Assembly: GCA_030609625.1 (NCBI GenBank) | Contig: JAUWBX010000034.1 | Span: 1 to 9,926 of the forward strand | Length of the DNA: 9,926 bases | Direction: 5' to 3' | DNA from: Phycisphaerae bacterium | GTDB lineage: Bacteria; Planctomycetota; Phycisphaerae; Sedimentisphaerales; Anaerobacaceae | In this document: one piece after another, positions 1 to 5,478 of the stretch | Position numbering within the stretch: the stretch's first letter is position 1 | Layout: every line of letters begins with the position of its first letter | Translations under genes and position numbers: made by a program | The notes under the pieces: generated by a model | The model's database searches: none | What the model was told of the DNA's origin: nothing | Seen by the model: only the letters and a program-made list of their open reading frames with translations

Positions 1-1056
1 GCCTTCGCGGAAAAGTGCGGTATCGGGTGAGTAAACGATGACCTGGCCGCCGTCGCCGTTGGTGCCGGCGTTTGCGGTGGTTACGCTATCGCTGCTGAGA
101 GCAACTACATCGCCTGCGGTCATAGTAATGCTGCCGCCGTCGCCTTCGACGCCGTCTGCGCTGAGTATGCCGAACTGGCCTACACGGCCGGTACCGCTCT
201 CAACGGCCAGAGACATTGAGTCGAGGCCGTCTATGGCCCTGGAAAAGGTATCGCCGGCAGCAAGGACTATTTTTCCACCAGCCGCCTCGATTGTACCTTC
301 GTTAATGACGTCGCCTATACCCGCTGCCAGGTCCGGAACTGTAACGCCCTCTACTTCCACGACAATGTTACTGCCATCCTGGCCGAGAAACACCTTGTCG
401 CCGGCAGCCATCAAGACATATCCACCCGGGCTTCTTATAACACCCGCGTTAAGGACCTTTCTGCCGATAAGGGCAACCTGGTCGGCGGAGATATCGCCAT
501 AGTTTGCTACCTCTCCGACTCCACCGCCGGTGAAGTTATATATGCCGTTCATAAAGTCCGTGTTTGCCATATCCAGTGCCGAAGCAGTGAACTTGTGGGC
601 CTGAATGAGGGCAGTAGGACCAAATACTATGCCGTTAGGATTAACGATAATAACGTGTCCCTGGTTGCCAAAGAGGGAACCATCGAACTGCGTTGCGCCT
701 CCCTGAATTACCCTGTTCAGCACTGCGAAATTACCACTGGCCTTTAAAAACTGCAGAATTTCGCTCGAATTGGTATTTAGACTGTCCCAGTTTATCACAG
801 CACTGGCCGAGCCCATATTTACAGTGGTGGTGTTACCACTTTGACTGACCCCGGCCGACCCTGCCACTACGTCAGGATTGCTGACTGTAGCCAGGGCAAC
901 CTGCATCGGTACTGCTAAGAGAATACAGTACACCAGCAAGCAGGCCACAATTTGTCTCAGTCCAGAGTCGAATCCCACGGAGCCTGATAAATTGCGGTAA
1001 ATGTGTCGTCTATACCTAAAAGATTGGTATTGATGACCCCAACTCTTGGATTCCAT
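1..1056 (-). CDS. Two-partner-secretion (filamentous haemagglutinin-like) exoprotein, N-terminal part, cut by left window edge
   Basis: The minus-strand frame is open from ATG 1056 to base 1 (352 codons, no stop); an in-frame TAA at 1078-1080 bounds it upstream. Seen: a 34-residue polar, basic N-terminal stretch, a hydrophobic segment (about 35-56, ending VALA) that looks like a Sec signal peptide, then the haemagglutination-activity / TPS domain (about 60-220) with VNMGSASAVINWDSLN, a VLNRV motif (112-116) and the hallmark NPNGIVFG (139-146). Beyond 220 come Gly/Asp-rich beta-helical repeats (EAAGGKIVLAAGD, then a TMTAGD stretch). Known of the family: such proteins are secreted as very large beta-helices, in classical cases through a TpsB/FhaC-type outer-membrane partner; no partner gene is visible. 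The ribosome binding site, AGAAAGG only 2 nt before ATG, is poorly spaced, so a downstream start nearer the signal peptide is possible. An IS ends 37 nt upstream and separates the gene from the probable native promoter at 2708-2736. Confidence 0.87.
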   Translation of the reverse strand, partial: MESKSWGHQYQSFRYRRHIYRNLSGSVGFDSGLRQIVACLLVYCILLAVPMQVALATVSNPDVVAGSAGVSQSGNTTTVNMGSASAVINWDSLNTNSSEILQFLKASGNFAVLNRVIQGGATQFDGSLFGNQGHVIIVNPNGIVFGPTALIQAHKFTASALDMANTDFMNGIYNFTGGGVGEVANYGDISADQVALIGRKVLNAGVIRSPGGYVLMAAGDKVFLGQDGSNIVVEVEGVTVPDLAAGIGDVINEGTIEAAGGKIVLAAGDTFSRAIDGLDSMSLAVESGTGRVGQFGILSADGVEGDGGSITMTAGDVVALSSDSVTTANAGTNGDGGQVIVYSPDTALFREG

Positions 1057-1092
1057 TGCCTTTCTCTGGTACCAGAGTTATCTGCCTGGATG

Positions 1093-1120
1093 AAGGGTGC
1101 ATGTCATAATTGTAGGTAGA
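1093..1120 (+). repeat. Left terminal inverted repeat of the IS
   Basis: This 28-bp repeat matches the reverse complement of 2465-2492 at 25 positions; only the central TAA (1107-1109) differs from CCT in the other arm. The inner part supplies TTGTAG (1110-1115), a possible weak -35 for the transposase. Confidence 0.9.
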
Positions 1121-1184
1121 AAAAAGCCCTCCTTATAGGCAAAATAGAGAAAATACCTAAAATTACTATTTTGCTATGGAGGGC
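1110..1184 (+). promoter_or_regulatory. Weak transposase promoter and an RBS-sequestering hairpin
   Basis: Bases 1126-1147 and 1166-1184 are complementary: GCCCTCC pairs with GGAGGGC, ATAG with CTAT, and CAAAATAG with CTATTTTG, about 19 pairs with only a TT and a G bulge and an 18-nt A-rich loop. The right arm contains the transposase Shine-Dalgarno (GGAGG, 1178-1182), so a transcript carrying both arms would hide it. A weak promoter candidate, TTGTAG (1110-1115), 18-bp spacer, TATAGG (1134-1139), would start transcription near 1146, inside or past the left arm, leaving the RBS free. This is the logic known for IS10/IS50, where transcripts reading in from outside fold and are not translated. 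The hairpin is seen directly; the promoter and the regulatory role are inferred. Confidence 0.68.
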
Positions 1185-1191
1185 ACAAATT

Positions 1192-2460
1192 ATGGATACC
1201 AAAATTTTAGAACAATTGGAAGAGTATTTCAGCGAAGAATTTGCATTAGTACGGCATGACCTCGCAGCGCTGGAGCAACTGGTAGAAGAGAAGATGCGGT
1301 TACTGGGGCAAGGATTATTGCAACGAACAGTTAATCGCAAACCAAATGGGTATAAGGGCAGTTCAATGGCTTGTGGATGCGATGGTTCAATGAGGTTTGT
1401 ACAGCACCGTCCACGAGATATACATACTCTTTTTGGATGGATAAATCTCGAGCGAGCTTATTATCATTGTCCTGACTGCCGAAAGAGTCTGTATCCTTAT
1501 GATGTTGCCAGCGGCTTGGGAACGGAACGACTTAGTCTGGGATTAGCCAAAGCCTGTTGTCTTCTGGCAGTGGATGATAGTTTCGAGCAAGTCTCCCGAA
1601 AGATCGAGCAAGTATTTGGCCAAAAGGTTTCAGCTAATACGATTGAAAGGTTGACGCATCAAGTCGGTACGGTGGTTTTGCAACAGGCAGATGAGGATTT
1701 GGCCAATGTCCGGAAGAACCGAGACATTCCCGAAGCACGGATAACGCCTAAGAGGCTGTATATAGCCGCAGATGGCACTACAGTGCATGAAACTGATAGC
1801 TGGCATGAGTCCAAGATAGGTGTGATTTACTCCGAAGATGAACGTAAGGACAGGAAAAGTTGTTATGTAGGCCGGTTTGATAATTCCGAAACTTTTGGTT
1901 GGCATCTTTGGCTCGAGTCTTGTCGCTGCGGTTTACGTCAAGCTGATGAAGTCATTTTTCTGGGCGATGGTGCTCCCTGGATTCGTAACGAAAGACGTAA
2001 ACATTTTGGTCGTTCCACATTTATCATTGATTGGTATCATGCAAGTGAGCATATATGGAATTGCGGCAAAGCACTTTTTGGCGAAGGTACAAAAGTGACC
2101 GAAAAATGGGTTCATCAACGTTCAGATTTACTGTGGGATGGCTGGACAAAAAAATTATTGGATGATTTGAAAGAGCAACGCAAGAAATACAGAGGTGCCA
2201 AACGCCGGGCAATCTCCGGCTTGATTCGCTATATTTCGACCAACGAAGAACAAATGCGTTACGATGTCTTTCGTGAAAAAGGTTATGATATAGGCTCCGG
2301 TGCGGTGGAAAGTGCGTGCAAATATGTTGTTGGTAAACGTCTTAAGCAGTCTGGGATGATATGGAAACGGCTGGGCTCGTCATCTATATTAGCCTTGCGA
2401 ATAACCTGGCTGAACGAAAGGTGGGAGCAACTATGGGAAAAGAAGCCCCTGGCAGCCTGA
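1192..2460 (+). CDS. ISKra4-family DDE transposase
   Basis: The protein is 422 residues from ATG 1192, about normal length for the family and apparently intact. An in-frame TTG at 1171 gives seven extra residues, but ATG 1192 has GGAGG (1178-1182) 9 nt upstream and is preferred. Order: a Glu-rich helical N-terminus (1-45); a Cys-pair zinc-ribbon-like region (C61, C63 and C93, C96 of HCPDC); a helical DNA-binding region (about 105-160); then the RNase H-like core. Likely catalytic residues are D194 (in AADGTTV), D259 (in LGDGAPW) and E373 (in GSGAVESACK), with the family signatures IIDWYHASEH and GKRLKQSGM. It should cut and move the surrounding element by recognising its 28-bp ends. Translation is probably held down by the hairpin over its RBS. 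No frameshift is seen. Confidence 0.93.
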   Translation: MDTKILEQLEEYFSEEFALVRHDLAALEQLVEEKMRLLGQGLLQRTVNRKPNGYKGSSMACGCDGSMRFVQHRPRDIHTLFGWINLERAYYHCPDCRKSLYPYDVASGLGTERLSLGLAKACCLLAVDDSFEQVSRKIEQVFGQKVSANTIERLTHQVGTVVLQQADEDLANVRKNRDIPEARITPKRLYIAADGTTVHETDSWHESKIGVIYSEDERKDRKSCYVGRFDNSETFGWHLWLESCRCGLRQADEVIFLGDGAPWIRNERRKHFGRSTFIIDWYHASEHIWNCGKALFGEGTKVTEKWVHQRSDLLWDGWTKKLLDDLKEQRKKYRGAKRRAISGLIRYISTNEEQMRYDVFREKGYDIGSGAVESACKYVVGKRLKQSGMIWKRLGSSSILALRITWLNERWEQLWEKKPLAA

Positions 2461-2464
2461 AAAA

Positions 2465-2492
2465 TCTACCTACAAAGGTGACATGCACCCTT
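2465..2492 (-). repeat. Right terminal inverted repeat of the IS
   Basis: This is the partner of 1093-1120. It starts 4 nt after the transposase stop codon and ends CATGCACCCTT, outside which lies a minus-strand ATG and RBS that the IS appears to have cut off from the rest of their gene. Confidence 0.9.
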
Positions 2493-2519
2493 TTTGCACT
2501 ACTCATAATGAATCTCCTT
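2493..2519 (-). promoter_or_regulatory. Orphaned ribosome binding site and start codon truncated by the IS
   Basis: On the minus strand AAGGAG (2519-2514) is followed after 7 nt by ATG (2506-2504) and the codons AGT AGT GCA AA, then the IS end. This is a textbook start site with nothing left of its own gene. A promoter candidate lies about 200 nt upstream on the same strand. If the IS is removed and the flanks joined, the frame from this ATG stays open for about 47 codons, crosses the exoprotein start at 1056 in a different frame, and ends at a TGA near its signal peptide. It could be an upstream leader ORF or the true start of the locus with bases lost at insertion. The site is seen; the link to the exoprotein is inferred. 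Confidence 0.5.
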
Positions 2520-2926
2520 AAATTGACGAATTAGAAACCATCCATATTTAAAGCAAAGTGTGGAACAAGCCATAAAAAGGCTGCCCTGCAATAGTAGAAC
2601 GCTATCGCATACAGAGCTTACGAGCACTCAAAAAATATCAAAGAGCCCTTAACATTACATTGCGCTTTGTGAAATCCCTTCCACCAAAAACACTATACAG
2701 AAATCTGATTATATAAAAAATGGGACAAAAGAGCAATAAGAAAAAACAGTTTTTTTCGGCTTTTTGTGGTTATCAGTACTGATAAGTGGGTGTTACAGGT
2801 AGTGCCTACTCAACGTCTCATAATAATCAAATTCAAGCTGTTATTCTGCAAATGTTCGCAGCATGAGCAAAACTATGCGTCAAAATCGATGTTTGAATTG
2901 TTACGGACATTATTCAATTTAAAAAT
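2520..2926. other. AT-rich intergenic region, probable long 5' leader of the interrupted exoprotein locus
   Basis: I see no convincing gene on either strand. On the minus strand it holds a promoter candidate (2708-2736) and a roughly 195-nt leader to the orphaned ATG at 2506. I compared the leader by eye with common riboswitch signatures and recognised none. The A/T runs around 2741-2766 could form only a weak AT hairpin. Confidence 0.5.
2708..2736 (-). promoter_or_regulatory. Sigma-70-type promoter candidate upstream of the IS-interrupted locus
   Basis: On the minus strand TTGCTC (2736-2731) is separated by exactly 17 bp from a perfect TATAAT (2713-2708). The -35 matches consensus at 3 of 6 positions, and the background is AT-rich, which lowers confidence. 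Expected transcription start is near 2701, reading toward the orphaned RBS/ATG at 2519-2504 and, before the insertion, the exoprotein gene. The IS now lies between it and that gene. Confidence 0.42.
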
Positions 2927-3180
2927 TTAAACTGACCTATTCTTTGCATAAATGTGCCCAGAACGGCCTTGTCTTTGCATCGAAAAGCAATCGCGGTCTC
3001 AATTTGTGCCAGGGTCGATACTTAGCTGTATGCGTACACTTACCGGTGTTGTGCATTTTGAGGTGTGTCTCAATATCCAAGATCGGAGGTCATACCGACA
3101 TAGTATTGACCAGCGTCTGCAATACTATGGGGTATATAAGCATAATAGAATTTACAGAAAAAATGTTGCTTAATCTTCAT
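2927..3180 (-). pseudogene. GIY-YIG nuclease pseudogene (three frameshifts and a deletion)
   Basis: Starting at ATG 3180, frame 1 reads FYYAYIPHSIADAGQYYVGM followed by TSDLG, the core of a small GIY-YIG nuclease, then hits a stop. Ignoring one extra G near 3079 gives frame 2, continuing in register with ETHLKMHNTGK and HTAKYRPW. The original frame then resumes with IETAIAFRCKDKA, and a third frame finishes with SGHIYAKNR and a TAA at 2929-2927. Stitched together these follow the order of the roughly 85-residue stand-alone GIY-YIG proteins, with about ten codons missing before the final motif. I recognise each piece from the family pattern; no alignment was run. A TATAAT (3186-3181) just upstream may be its old promoter. 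The next gene is a different GIY-YIG protein, so this is not a simple duplicate. Confidence 0.78.
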
Positions 3181-3294
3181 ATTATACCCTATAGTGCTCC
3201 TTATCAGTAAAGGTGATACAAAAAGAAAATAAAGTTCGTAAAGCAGCGACACGAATAAATCCAGTATTAAATCCAGTGAAGGGTTTCCGAAAAC

Positions 3295-3615
3295 TTAAGT
3301 CCTGTGTCGTTTGCTTAAACTTTTGAGTTCTTTGGCATTTCCTTGGATTAAAGCAGCTTTTTTGGGCCGGGACCATTTCTTTATTTGCTTTTCACGTTTT
3401 ATGGCGGACTCTTCATCTTCATGGCATTCTTGATAAACCAATTCCACAGGTAATCTACAGGCAGTCCACTTGGGGCCACGGCCGGCATTATGTCTGCTTA
3501 GACGTTCGGATAGGTCATTTGTATGGCCAGTGTAAAAACTGCCATCTGCACATTTTAGAATATATGTATACCCATATGATTTTTCAAGAGGAGAAGCCCT
3601 TCGATGCGTTCGCAT
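3295..3615 (-). CDS. Small GIY-YIG nuclease-family protein (YhbQ/UPF0213-like)
   Basis: The protein is 106 residues. The GIY-YIG fold is clear: YTYILKCADGSFYTG (about 16-30; the Y-I-L and F-Y-T-G pair are the variant GIY and YIG motifs), a conserved arginine and HN in LSERLSRHNAGRG (about 35-47), a WTACRLPVELVY strand, and the glutamate-containing helix ESAIKREKQIKKWSRPKK (about 68-85), where the second E is a likely metal-binding residue. Known: stand-alone members resemble the nuclease domains of UvrC and Slx1, and most have no proven substrate. ATG 3615 gives about 14 residues ahead of the usual family start and has only a weak RBS, so the exact start is uncertain. It follows ssrA on the same strand, about 108 nt beyond the tmRNA 3' end. 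Confidence 0.88.
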   Translation of the reverse strand: MRTHRRASPLEKSYGYTYILKCADGSFYTGHTNDLSERLSRHNAGRGPKWTACRLPVELVYQECHEDEESAIKREKQIKKWSRPKKAALIQGNAKELKSLSKRHRT

Positions 3616-3632
3616 TGCTCACTTACTCAGGA

Positions 3633-3725
3633 CATTCGACTCGCATAAAACTACTTCAAAACCTGTCGCATCTTGCCTCCGTTCTTAAAGATGGCCTGCC
3701 ATGAGCGAGCGAAGCGAGTCGAATG
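3633..3725. repeat. 12-bp inverted repeat at the tmRNA 3' end
   Basis: CATTCGACTCGC (3633-3644) is the exact reverse complement of GCGAGTCGAATG (3714-3725), with 69 bp between. The right arm overlaps the last bases of tmRNA (discriminator 3724 and first acceptor pair 3725). The intervening DNA holds the GC-rich GAGCGAGCGAAGCGAG. It may be processing or terminator structure, or a repeat edge. No run of T typical of an intrinsic terminator follows. Confidence 0.5.
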
Positions 3726-4077
3726 GAGGCGGGGGGATTCGAACCCCCGTCCCGAGATGCTTCAAGGCAAGCGTCTACATGCTTAGTCGCTTTATTGTTT
3801 TTTCGCCTTGTTAAGCGCCAAAACGACAGGCTCTTAACTCAGCTATTTCGGAAAGTTCTCGCCTTGCCGGCCCGAACAACCGACTCAGCCAGCCTGCTGT
3901 TGTGACGCCCTTACCTGACCCACAGGCAAAGTCAGGCAGGACGGGCCGCCAATTTAGGCAGCCATGCGCAACTGTGAGTTGTCGCTTAAAATTAGTTGCC
4001 GGATGATTAGCCAGGCCAACCGGCGTCCTGGGCATGCAGCTTGTCCGTCCGCCATCCGGTCGAAGCCGTTCGCCCCC
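3724..4077 (-). ncRNA. ssrA: tmRNA (ssrA)
   Basis: This RNA rescues ribosomes stalled on mRNAs without a stop codon, working with SmpB. The 5' end reads GGGGGCGAACGGCTTCGAC, a standard tmRNA start. Its first seven bases (4077-4071) pair with CGCCTCC (3731-3725), including one G-U, to make the acceptor stem. The T arm is GGGGG-TTCGAAT-CCCCC. The discriminator is A (3724) and CCA is not encoded. The resulting length, 354 nt, is normal for one-piece tmRNA. The tag frame ends TAA at 3956-3954 and reads SDNSQLRMAA from an AGC at 3986. The first codon is my guess; the MAA ending fits a protease-recognised tag. There is no sign of permutation or an intron. The 5' end lies 21 nt after the stop of the SecB-like gene on the same strand, so its promoter must lie in that gene or it is processed from the TAC transcript. 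Confidence 0.95.
3954..3986 (-). other. tmRNA proteolysis-tag reading frame
   Basis: In the central part of tmRNA a short frame reads SDNSQLRMAA followed by TAA. The DNS(Q) start and small hydrophobic AA end are typical of tags recognised by ClpXP-like proteases. The resume codon is taken as AGC (3986-3984); neighbouring sequence does not fix it. Confidence 0.65.
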
Positions 4078-4098
4078 ATATTCACTTTTCAAAAGAAC

Positions 4099-4635
4099 TT
4101 ACTTTTTCGAGATACTTTTTTTAGTTGTTTTTTTCCGTGCTGTCTTCCTCTCAATACTTTTCTTTGTTTTAGGTTGTACAATTCTGTAAACGGGAATCGT
4201 CAATGAAGGTAATCCCATTCGAGTAACAGTATTTTGTACAAATTCCCGCCAGTACGGCCAAGCGTTATAAATTCCATTTAAATTCGCAAATTGCTCAAAT
4301 CCCTTTTGAGTTAGCCCTTCAAAGTTTTCTATTTTATAAGCTAAAAGAAAAGTAGCGTCGATAAAAATAACCGGCTTCTGTGTTTTACTTTCAGTAAAAG
4401 CTTCAAAATGAAATTTCGCTGTAACAATAACGTAGCCATTTTTCTTGTCAACCTGCACTTCAGTTGAATAGTTGATACCATAATCTTTTTTACCCAATGT
4501 GGCTACCGGCGTTTGATCACATTTGCAACTTATTAACCGAACATCTTTTAACTGTACTCGTTCAGAAACCAACAGACCGGCAGTGACCTTGTTTTCCCTT
4601 TTTAAAACTTTGGTTTTCACCTTTTTTTTTGTCAT
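4099..4635 (-). CDS. SecB-like chaperone of a toxin-antitoxin-chaperone module
   Basis: The protein is 178 residues. The SecB-like core is about 24-152: strands around VQLKDVRLISCKC (27-39), INYSTEVQV, GYVIVTAKFHFEAF and VIFIDATFLLAYKI, then the diagnostic C-terminal helix FANLNGIYNAWPYWREFV followed by RMGLPSLTIPV, matching the family's (Y/W)PYxRE and LPxLxL pattern. Known: in TAC modules such as Rv1955-1957 of M. tuberculosis, a SecB-like protein binds the antitoxin so that it folds, resists proteolysis and neutralises the toxin. The start follows the antitoxin stop by 3 nt with no strong RBS, suggesting translational coupling. Odd: strongly basic tails at both ends, KKKVKTKVLKR at the N-terminus and about 25 residues with some 11 Lys/Arg at the C-terminus, unlike the acidic export SecB. 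It is the last gene of the operon, followed after 21 nt by tmRNA. Confidence 0.85.
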   Translation of the reverse strand: MTKKKVKTKVLKRENKVTAGLLVSERVQLKDVRLISCKCDQTPVATLGKKDYGINYSTEVQVDKKNGYVIVTAKFHFEAFTESKTQKPVIFIDATFLLAYKIENFEGLTQKGFEQFANLNGIYNAWPYWREFVQNTVTRMGLPSLTIPVYRIVQPKTKKSIERKTARKKTTKKSISKK

Positions 4636-4638
4636 GAT

Positions 4639-5037
4639 TTAAGCTGCCTGATATAACTCTTTTTGTGCCTTTTCAGTAATCTCTTGATATTCAGATTGTT
4701 TTACTGTGAGTTCTACCGCTGGAGTCCATGGATTAAAAGTGATGCTTTCAAGTATATTATCAATATCAAGTGGAACAGCGGACACCACCATCTTTGAATC
4801 AAGTGTGTACAGAAGATCGGCTACAGTTGTGAGTTGCATATTGTGGTCGCCACTCAGGAGTTGCGTTATATTGCTTTTACTTACGCCCGCCAGTCTCGAT
4901 AGCTCTGCTTTGCTAATCCCCTTTTCTTCCATGACTTTCCAGATTGTTTCTGTGATTTCAAATATTAAATCCTCACGAAAGTACAGTTTTCTACCTTCAT
5001 CATCAGACATAAGTTTTTCTATGAATGTCTTGGCCAT
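4639..5037 (-). CDS. HigA-like (XRE/HTH) antitoxin with C-terminal extension
   Basis: The protein is 132 residues. A Cro/C1-type helix-turn-helix spans about 31-85, with ISKAELSRLAGVSKSNITQL (41-60) as the helix-turn-helix core and a following LTTVADLLYTL helix. The N-terminal 30 residues are acidic and helical. After the HTH comes a 45-residue tail, VPLDIDNILESITFNPWTPA onward, with W104 and hydrophobic residues. In known TAC antitoxins a hydrophobic C-terminal 'chaperone addiction' segment makes the antitoxin unstable unless bound by the SecB-like partner, and this tail is the candidate. Its role should be to bind and neutralise the toxin encoded upstream and to repress the operon. ATG 5037 has GGAG 9 nt upstream. 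The toxin stop lies 22 nt upstream and the chaperone ATG 3 nt downstream. Confidence 0.9.
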   Translation of the reverse strand: MAKTFIEKLMSDDEGRKLYFREDLIFEITETIWKVMEEKGISKAELSRLAGVSKSNITQLLSGDHNMQLTTVADLLYTLDSKMVVSAVPLDIDNILESITFNPWTPAVELTVKQSEYQEITEKAQKELYQAA

Positions 5038-5059
5038 AACAGAGTCTCCATTTTACTTA

Positions 5060-5446
5060 TTACGTCAACAATGAAATGTATTCTTTTCTTATTTGCTCTG
5101 CACGTTTAATTTGTCTTGTGGGTGTATCACCAGTTTCTTTGTTAAAGCCGTGCGTAAGTAACCAAGTCTTTCCTAACTGAAAGCATAAAATACGAATCTT
5201 AGGATGAACCTTGAATTCGTATATTTTCCCACGTAGCTTCCTGAACCTTTCGATATTGTTAATTCTCCCAACATGTGCAATGCAATGAAAAGATTTCGCC
5301 AGCTTTGCTTGATCTGATTTTCCCAAATCTTCAATGAAGTCCTTGGCGGGCCTGCCGCCATTTGCTTGACAGGCATAAGCCACAATAGCACATGGCCCCT
5401 TAACTAACGGATCATCCGTAAAATCTATCACAGCTTTATTCGTCAT
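5060..5446 (-). CDS. HigB/RelE-superfamily toxin (Gp49-like), probable mRNA interferase
   Basis: The protein is 128 residues. The C-terminal two thirds match the phage Gp49/HigB group of the RelE fold: a helix around PAKDFIEDLGKSDQAKLAK (33-51), IERFRKLRGKIYEFKVH (65-81), RILCFQLGKTWLLTHGFNK (85-103) and a final helix IKRAEQIRKEYISLL. Basic and aromatic residues typical of the active face are kept: R69, R72, K79, H81, H99, F101, K103. Known relatives cut mRNA on the ribosome and stop growth. It is the first gene of the operon (toxin before antitoxin, the usual higBA order). ATG 5446 lies about 12 nt from the predicted transcription start with no good RBS, so low translation is likely. A roughly 20-residue N-terminal extension precedes the core. 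Confidence 0.9.
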   Translation of the reverse strand: MTNKAVIDFTDDPLVKGPCAIVAYACQANGGRPAKDFIEDLGKSDQAKLAKSFHCIAHVGRINNIERFRKLRGKIYEFKVHPKIRILCFQLGKTWLLTHGFNKETGDTPTRQIKRAEQIRKEYISLLT

Positions 5447-5458
5447 ATGATTCTTAGG

Positions 5459-5478
5459 AGTTTAATTATAACTTAACT
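5459..5478. promoter_or_regulatory. Palindromic operator candidate of the TAC operon
   Basis: AGTTTAATTATAACTTAACT is an imperfect palindrome (16 of 20 positions symmetric) that covers the whole -10 box of the toxin promoter. HigA-type antitoxins usually repress their own operon by binding such sites through the HTH, so this is the natural candidate. The AT-rich composition raises the chance of accidental symmetry. Confidence 0.5.

Larger units (their letters stand above)
1093..2492 (+). mobile_element. Complete ISKra4-family insertion sequence, about 1.4 kb
   Basis: The element is bounded by imperfect terminal inverted repeats (1093-1120 and 2465-2492, 25 of 28 positions matching) and carries one intact DDE transposase filling nearly all of it. 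The IR tips read (AA)GGGTGCATGTCA, then three unmatched bases, then TTGTAGGTAGA. Family assignment rests on the transposase motifs and GGG-starting ends, from memory of the family. If the true tips are the GGG, the element is 1095-2490. No target-site duplication is evident: left flank CTGGATG, right flank TTTGCAC. Intact reading frame and well-kept ends suggest a fairly recent, potentially active copy. It lies just upstream of the minus-strand exoprotein gene and downstream of a minus-strand promoter, RBS and ATG. Confidence 0.9.

Noticed and set aside
38..502. 154-codon plus-strand open frame
   Set aside because: It lies opposite the exoprotein gene, whose minus frame has a signal peptide and clear TPS motifs. 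The plus frame is Ser/Pro/Thr-rich shadow sequence.
1171..1191. TTG start for the transposase
   Set aside because: It would use no RBS, as GGAGG lies after it; ATG 1192 is correctly spaced.
1086..2499. Target-site duplication of the IS
   Set aside because: Flanks on the two sides do not match beyond one or two bases, whichever tip is used.
2507..2701. Riboswitch in the 195-nt leader
   Set aside because: I found no conserved core of c-di-GMP, cobalamin, SAM, TPP or other common classes by eye.
2944..3210. Plus-strand frames of 88 and 73 codons
   Set aside because: The opposite strand reads as GIY-YIG motifs in three stitched frames, and the plus frames show no family features or RBS.
3645..3723. 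Intrinsic terminator for tmRNA
   Set aside because: The ATGG/CCAT stem is only 4 bp and is followed by CTTT, not a real T run.
3724..3790. A tRNA gene at the GGTTCGAATCC motif
   Set aside because: The T arm and acceptor 3' half are present but the 5' half of the acceptor lies about 350 nt away, as expected for tmRNA.
3811..4092. 93-codon minus-strand and 60-codon plus-strand frames over 3723-4092
   Set aside because: Both fall in tmRNA, which is well supported by its paired ends and T arm.
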